A stretch of DNA of 64,000 nt, taken from positions 92,447,653 through 92,511,652 of the forward strand of contig NC_054704.1 of the NCBI RefSeq assembly GCF_016097555.1, written 5' to 3'. Source of the DNA: Gigantopelta aegis (Eukaryota > Mollusca > Gastropoda > Neomphalida > Peltospiridae). The notes below the pieces were generated by a model. That model had not been told where the DNA came from. It saw only the letters and a list, made by a program, of their open reading frames with translations, and ran no database searches. Positions 47,703 to 64,000 of the stretch are shown piece by piece. A program made the translations under genes and the position numbers. Position 1 is the stretch's first letter; each line of letters begins with the position of its first letter.

Positions 47703-47895
47703 CAAGTTTTTGAAGTTCCAGCCTTTGAATGTAAATACATAGAATATTTTATTTACCATGAAATCCTTACTCCACCTCTCATTTAGTCACTTTCTGTTGT
47801 TGACAGTCCATCCATGTCATCACAAATCACAACTTTTAGAGTGACTGTCTTCACAAGTTAGGTACTTTTTTAAGTCTTGGACGGTTACTATATAG

Positions 47896-48050
47896 AGGAT
47901 ATTTCATGTTTTTTGTCAAATATGATTTATATCTCATCGAGTGAAGTTTGCAATCATATCTCACGAGTTGCGCTTGTGCGATGAGTGAAATAATTGTAAA
48001 CTTCACTCGATGAGATATAAATCATATTTGACAAAAAACTTGAAATTTTC
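47896..48050. mobile_element. Fold-back element (long hairpin)
   Basis: Arm 1 (47896-47954, with TTGTCAAATATGATTTATAT and CTCATCGAGTGAAGTTT) is the near-perfect reverse complement of arm 2 (47993-48050), with a loop of about 38 bases. A second hairpin (48151-48217, GATAACACATTTTAGAGTGA against its reverse) follows and may belong to the same element. Confidence 0.7.
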
Positions 48051-48419
48051 TATTTATTATATAACTTTTGGCAATTTACCTTTATTTTTAAAATGCCAGC
48101 AGCAAAATAGTTCTGGCTTTCTTACAGTGAAGATAACACTTTCTACAGTGATGATAACACATTTTAGAGTGAAATAGTCAAATTTTCACTCTAAAATGTG
48201 TTATCGTCACGGAGTGACTGATAACACTTTTATTTAACTGATATTTTAAGATATTTGACTAAATGTTATATAATAAATAATATCAATAAAAGTAAAAAAA
48301 ATATGTATTGTTAAATTTGTCTACAAATTGTCCATAAACAATACCACCAAACACACAGTATTAAAATACCATTTACAAATGACATACATGCCCGAAGAAG
48401 GAGAAAATCATTGCCTGCA

Positions 48420-48615
48420 CAGGACTAGCTCTGGGTGAGCAAAAAACATTCTGTTAAATTGTCTGTTAAACTTAAAATATTGTAGAAATGAATTTTTTTT
48501 TTTTTTTTAAATGTCAGTTATTACATGCAATGATTTCACCAAATTAACATCAAATCCGCCAACTGCTTTCAAAATTGATAATTGTTGAATTTGACGAGTG
48601 CCAGAGCTAGCCCTG
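48420..48615. mobile_element. MITE with CAGGGCTAGC-type ends, second copy
   Basis: Starts CAGGACTAGCTCTGGG and ends GTGCCAGAGCTAGCCCTG. Same end family as 20284-20466. AT-rich interior with a poly-T run; non-coding. Confidence 0.6.
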
Positions 48616-48922
48616 CATACACTGTGAACAACTGGGCGAGTGGTTTGTAGGAAATCTGTGTGACTACAACCTATTCACAACGTAGCCATGTAAACAAAAA
48701 CACCATGCTGGTAAAGCTTGTCCATAATAACGGGTACATTCATTAATAATACAACTAAAGCTCATGTTCATAAACCTTAATAAACATCCAGTGATAATAC
48801 GACTAAAACTTAAGCTTGTGTTCACAATGATAATACAACTATAGTTTGTGTTCATAAACCATAACAAACATATGGTACTGATGTAGCTGTGGACTAGCCA
48901 GGCACAAATAAGATGGCATATA

Positions 48923-50099
48923 CAGTCAAACCTGTATATAACGGCCACCCAAGGGACCTGACAAAAGTGGCAGTTATAGAGAGGTGACCCTTATATACAA
49001 GTTCAAAATTAGAACCCATATATTAAAGAATATCACAACTGTCATAAAAAAAATGTCACATTTTTAAACCATTCCCACACTAGCTTGTTTATGTCATCAT
49101 TGCCTGTTGCTTTCTTCTGCCTTTTTCTTTTGGCTGAAACATTATTGTCAAAATCGGCCAGAACATTGGCTTTCCTTTTGTTAAAATAGAATTAATCTGA
49201 AAACGTCCTACACCAAAATGATCGGCGATCTTTCACGCACTTAAATTGCCTTTCTCAGATTTGTTAATAACGTTAAAGCAGTACTAGTTTTCGGTGGCAT
49301 TTTGCATACAAATGTATTCGTTAATATATTTCGCAAACGCTAACATTGACTTGCAGAAGATATTTTGTGTAATTGAAGGTTATTACCCATGTGGCATGTT
49401 TGACTCATTTGTTTGTTTCATGTCACCGCTAATCCTTCAGTGGAGTATGACCGTTGATTACAGCTGAATAAAATCAGGAGTCGCTTAAAAAATCCGAACA
49501 CGGGACATCTGCAATGACCGCCGCCTTCAGCTATTCATGTTTATTTACCAATCATGTCTGGCTAGACGCAAGGAAACGCCTAACATAATACCTCATTTGT
49601 TTGGTTTCTCGAGACTAAATAGAGTGACCATACATACAAATTACATTATGTACAGCCAATGGGAAGTCGTCTACTATTCAGTGAGGATGCTGAGAACCAA
49701 TCGAATTACACCACCAGTATCTGCGTGTCACGGAAGTTACTGAGTGTCTGTTTGTTTTTCAATTACGATCAGAGAATTACAATGGAATTTTACTTTGACA
49801 GAAAATAAACTCAAAGCTAGAGACATGGCCATATAAACACATTTAATTCATAATTTTTAAGGTGATTGAAAAAGTAAAGACATAAACCAGGGTAAAAAAA
49901 TAAACCAAAAACCGTCTTTACGACGATCATCTTGTGACCGTTATAGCAGGTTCAACCTGTGATTTTGGGTGAAAAATAGTGACCGCTGGCCGTTATGGAC
50001 AGGTGACCGTTATGCACAGGTCAAATAAGGAAGGAAATGCATTGGGAGGGATTTATAGTGACCGTTATGTACAGGTGACCGTTAGACCAGGTTCGACTG
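48923..50099. mobile_element. Pogo/Tigger-like non-autonomous element, 1177 bp
   Basis: TA on both sides (48921-48922 and 50100-50101). It starts CAGTCAAACCTGTATATAAC and ends GTTAGACCAGGTTCGACTG. Subterminal repeats of ACCGTTAT-ACAGGTG occur several times at the right end. The 68-codon frame at 49537-49743 shows no transposase motif, so the element is probably non-autonomous. Confidence 0.75.
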
Positions 50100-50102
50100 T
50101 AT

Positions 50103-50963
50103 GTATTTATTACCCATATGGGCAGTGAGATGCAGGTGAATATATTTTTTATATTACCCAGTGACATATGGGCAGTGAGATGCGGGTGAATATATTTTCT
50201 ATCTTTCTCTAGGGAAAGATAGAAGCTATGTTTCCCCGCTGACGTCATGACGTTAGTTTGGTGATGTCATTGGTTTCCTCGACAGTCAAGTCTCTCGTTG
50301 GTGAGATTTTACAAACAGTTCAGTTTTTGTTGAAGATAGCTTTTGACGTCAGTGATTTTCTTTCGTGATGTCATCAGTTTCATTAGACTTTCACGTCTTG
50401 TATATATTATATAGTTTGTGTCATGTAGGAAGTTTAAAGTTTAAGTTTCTAAACTATTTACACTATGGGTAATAAATACAATAACCCACTTGATACTCGG
50501 AATTACAGATTACCTGTCCCTCGTGAAATTAATGTCAGTCACGAGCTTTAGCTTTAGTCACTCGGGACAGATAATCCATAATTCCTCGTAACTCGTAAGT
50601 TATTGTCTATATCTTTCTCTATGGAAAGATAGCTTCTTCTATCTTTCCCCGCTGATGTTATGATGTTAGTTTGGTGACGTCATCGGTTTCCTCGACTGTT
50701 AAGTCTCTTGTTGCTTTTCTTTCGTGATGTCATCAGTTTCCTCAGACTTTCACGTCTTGTATATTATATAGCTCGTGTCATGTACTTGTAAGAAGTTTAA
50801 AGTTTAGTTTCTCAACTATTTACACTATGGGTAATAAATACAATAACCCACTCGATACTCGGAATTACGGATTATCTGTCCTTCGTGAAATTAATGTTGC
50901 CAGTCACTCGCTAAAGTTCGTGACTGACAACATTAATTTCATGAGGGACAGATAAGTTATTGT
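50103..50963. mobile_element. Composite of fold-back hairpins and ATTTATTACCCAT elements
   Basis: 50103-50478 begins TATTTATTACCCATA and ends TATGGGTAATAAATA. A hairpin follows at 50482-50604 (CAATAACCCACTTGATACTC against its reverse), then a partial second copy of the first module to 50838 and a second hairpin at 50842-50963. TCTTTCTCTAGGGAAAGATA is a small palindrome inside the modules. All non-coding. Confidence 0.65.
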
Positions 50964-52404
50964 GTATGTGTGACTAAAGTTGGTATACATAAATAACATT
51001 ACACACTTTGTGTTAATGTGACTAAAACTGGCTTTCCATATGGATGATTTTTGCATCTGGCACATGCAAAAAACTAAACAAAGTGTACCCTTTCTATCCG
51101 TCTCTCACATGTCATCGGACTGTTTTAATTCCCACGGTTAGATCATATCATTGAGCTTTTTGTCCACTTTTTCAAGTACAATGCATGAAAAATCATTTGA
51201 TAGAATGACTCGTCAGTATGTGAAATCGTATTTATGGACAATGTCTTGACATACGGCAACCATAAATGTCTGATGGTGGATGACATACATATGAAAAGCA
51301 AGCTTAAAATGATAATGTAGACGCGATTCAGTCTTACAAATAACGTAACGCACATGGTGATAATATCACTATGGCTAAAATCCACAAATGGTAATACAGA
51401 ACATAGATTCAGTGTTACAGTTACTAAAGCTTGTATCTATAACACACTCCAGTATTAATGTGGCTGATGTCTGTATACATAAACATTAATACAGAACAAA
51501 GATTGGGTTCCAAACATCTTGTATTTAAGAGACTATTCTATGTTTTTAACCATTTTAAACAAATTTCGGCATATAAAATATTTATACATTATTAAAATTA
51601 CAATTTATTTACCTTTTCTTGCTTAGAATATAAATATCTCCATAACCTATGCATTTTTGGACACACTAATGTCCTGTAGTATCTAAATACCGATCTTTTC
51701 TTTAAATAATTTTGTACGTACAAATTTAGTTATTCCTGTGGCCAAATGAAATTTTAAAAAATTCAGCCTAAAGTAATTCCAAATATATTTATTCATTTTA
51801 TGCTTTAAATTTAAATGTAAAAAATGTTACAGTAAGATAGTGTTATAAAAAACTGAAAAAGCAGGGTATGTATTTATTTGTTGAGACGAACAAACGGAAG
51901 TATTTTTGTAAATAAACAATTTTACCTAAGACCTAGTATACATGTGGCTGAAGCTCAATATCCACATAAATAAACAACAATAATAATAATGCCTAAACAA
52001 AAATTATGTGTGTTTTCGGGAACCCAATCCTACCTAGAAAAAGGGTCAACACTGATTTTCTTCGAATGTATTATTATTTATTAATATGTAGGTGAATACA
52101 TAACATTTTAACTGGATTAGGGGTGAATATAGATTTAAATAAAGAATAGAAAAAAGCCTATCTACCTCATTTTTGTTAGCAGTTTAGTAGAAACATACAA
52201 CTGTTTAGGCCTAATAACGATAACTCTTTAAAGTCAAGGTGGTCCTAAATTTATATTATATTACCCCACTAGACCTGTAAAATTGTAGGTGGTAGTTTTT
52301 CATATCTAATGCCACTGTCACACACTGTGTCAATCTGAGGTTTTTCAAACAAAGCACAACCATAAAATGTGCCAGTTTGGAGAGGTTTCACATTACACTA
52401 CTAA

Positions 52405-52887
52405 ACAATGAAACTACAGTTGATTTAGTATTCATCAGCTATTGAATGGCAAACATTTGTTACTTTCTTTACCCATATTCTTAGACAATGAAACTACAGT
52501 TGATTTAGTATTCATCAGCTATTGAATGGCAAACATTTGTTACTTTCTTTACCCATATTCTTAGACAATGAAACTACACTTGATTTAGTATTCATCAGCT
52601 ATTGAATGGCAAACATTTGTTACTTTCTTTACCCATATTCTTAGACAATGAAACTACACTTGATTTAGTATTCATCACCTATTGAATGGCAAACATTTGT
52701 TACTTTCTTTACCCATATTCTTAGACAATGAAACTACAGTTGATTTAGTATTCATCACCTATTGAATGGCAAACATTTGTTACTTTCTTTACCCATATTC
52801 TTAGACAATGAAACTACACTTGATTTAGTATTCATCACCTATTGAATGGCAAACATTTGTTACTTTCTTTACCCATATTCTTAGACA
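52405..52887 (-). repeat. 80 bp tandem repeat inside a SINE family B copy, 6 units
   Basis: Each unit has ACAATGAAACTACAGTTGAT, TTAGTATTCATCAGCTATTG, AATGGCAAACATTTGTTACT and ACCCATATTCTTAG. This is the tail part of family B (ATCATCGGCTATTGGATGTC then AAACATTTGGTAATTC) repeated in exact 80-base steps. The remaining SINE body (TATATGCACTTTCAGCAGGA, CATACCACGAC) follows at 52890-53000. Confidence 0.85.
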
Positions 52888-53000
52888 AAACTGGCAGCAA
52901 TGGATATTTTATATGCACTTTCAGCAGGACAGCACATACCACGACATCTGATAAACCAGTCATGGGGCACTGATTGGGACAGGTGAAAAAAACTAAACAG
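52888..53000 (-). mobile_element. SINE family B body flanking the 80 bp array
   Basis: GGCAGCAATGGATATTTTAT, GCACTTTCAGCAGGACAGCA and GGGGCACTGATTGGGACAGG follow the order of a family B body after its tail. Head absent. Confidence 0.6.
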
Positions 53001-53016
53001 TTGAGGTTTGTGCGCT

Positions 53017-53337
53017 TGACAACATTAAATACTAAAAATAGTTCTAGTGATTCTGCATGGATCCACAAAATGGTGAATATTTGGTTTAGACTCAGCAGTG
53101 TTCAACAACATTAAATACTAAAAATATTGTTCCTATGATTGTGCATGGATCCACAAAATAGACTCAGCAGTGTTCAACAACATTAAATACTAAAAATAGT
53201 TCTAGTGATTGTGCATGGATCCACAAAATGGTGAATATTTGGTTTAGACTCAGCAGTCTTCAACAACATTAAATACTAAAAATATTGTTCCAGTGATTGT
53301 GCATGGATCCACAAAATAGACTTAGCAGTGTTCAACA
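53017..53337. repeat. Higher-order tandem repeat, 86 + 72 bp units, twice
   Basis: CAACATTAAATACTAAAAAT and GTGCATGGATCCACAAAAT recur with alternating spacing of 86, 72 and 86 bases. The long form has an extra TGGTGAATATTTGGTTT. The array lies 110 bases past the FDX2 stop codon, so it is probably in or near its 3' UTR. Confidence 0.85.
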
Positions 53338-53446
53338 AATGTTTGAGAAAGTCACCAGCCCTCACAGAATCGTTGGCTAGTGCCCAAACATTCATCAGCC
53401 GGGACCAAGGGCTAGTGGGTTTGTCGAACGCTGCCATCGGCAAGTA

Positions 53447-63962
<10,516 letters not shown>

Positions 63963-64000
63963 CTGTAATAAAAAAAAAATATATATATATATATTGATGA

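Larger units (their letters stand above)
45840..53010. other. Intergenic region between the UBE2U-like gene and FDX2
   Basis: The two genes converge here. No coding region was recognised. The space is largely mobile-element debris and tandem repeats, listed separately: arrays at 45955-46270, 46445-46855 and 52405-52887, MITEs at 47512-47702, 48420-48615 and 48923-50099, and fold-back modules at 47896-48050 and 50103-50963. The stretch 51000-52400 shows nothing beyond AT-rich sequence. Confidence 0.5.

Noticed and set aside
49537-49743. 68-codon frame inside the pogo-like element as transposase
   Set aside because: No DDE or helix-turn-helix features, and far too short.

Overview
The window is animal nuclear DNA: AT-rich, with split genes that have GT-AG introns, long introns, tRNA-derived SINEs, many small inverted-repeat transposons and several large minisatellites. 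The gene complement and two SINE families that I associate with snails and bivalves suggest a mollusc, perhaps a gastropod. That assignment is from memory of repeat families and is only moderately sure.

Four genes can be reconstructed. (1) 3553-5243 (+): the last coding exon of a ROR-family receptor tyrosine kinase, holding the membrane helix, kinase domain and C-terminal tail. The extracellular exons lie outside the window to the left. (2) 18569-27692 (-): a complete five-exon gene for a 284-residue GATA-type zinc-finger protein most like ZGLP1. (3) 29362-45377 (+): a complete nine-coding-exon gene for a 337-residue ubiquitin-conjugating enzyme most like UBE2U. (4) 53447-63962 (-): the last five exons of a mitochondrial [2Fe-2S] ferredoxin, FDX2. 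Its start and transit peptide lie beyond the right edge. Every internal splice junction listed keeps the reading frame, which is strong support for these models.

The gene order is the main biological result. In human, ROR1 and UBE2U are neighbours on 1p31.3 (followed by CACHD1, RAVER2 and JAK1), and ZGLP1 and FDX2 are neighbours on 19p13.2 (followed by RAVER1 and TYK2). Here all four lie in one 60 kb block. This suggests an ancestral bilaterian cluster that was duplicated and divided between two vertebrate chromosomes. The ZGLP1-like and UBE2U-like genes are head to head and may share a promoter region.

Most of the rest is repeats. 1-3552 is ROR intron, 5244-18568 is ROR 3' UTR and intergenic DNA, and 45840-53446 is intergenic. 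Large tandem arrays sit at 19114-20283 (53 bp), 32153-34024 (69 bp), 41450-43697 (29 bp, interrupted), 55416-58882 (67 bp) and 61411-62888 (70 bp), with smaller ones elsewhere. Several arrays can be traced to a piece of a transposable element: one to the end of a hAT-like MITE plus its target-site duplication, two to the inside of the same SINE family, one to a SINE-like tail, and one apparently to the core of a fold-back element. The long open frames in these arrays, including 649- and 670-codon frames on opposite strands, are by-products of repeat length and not genes.
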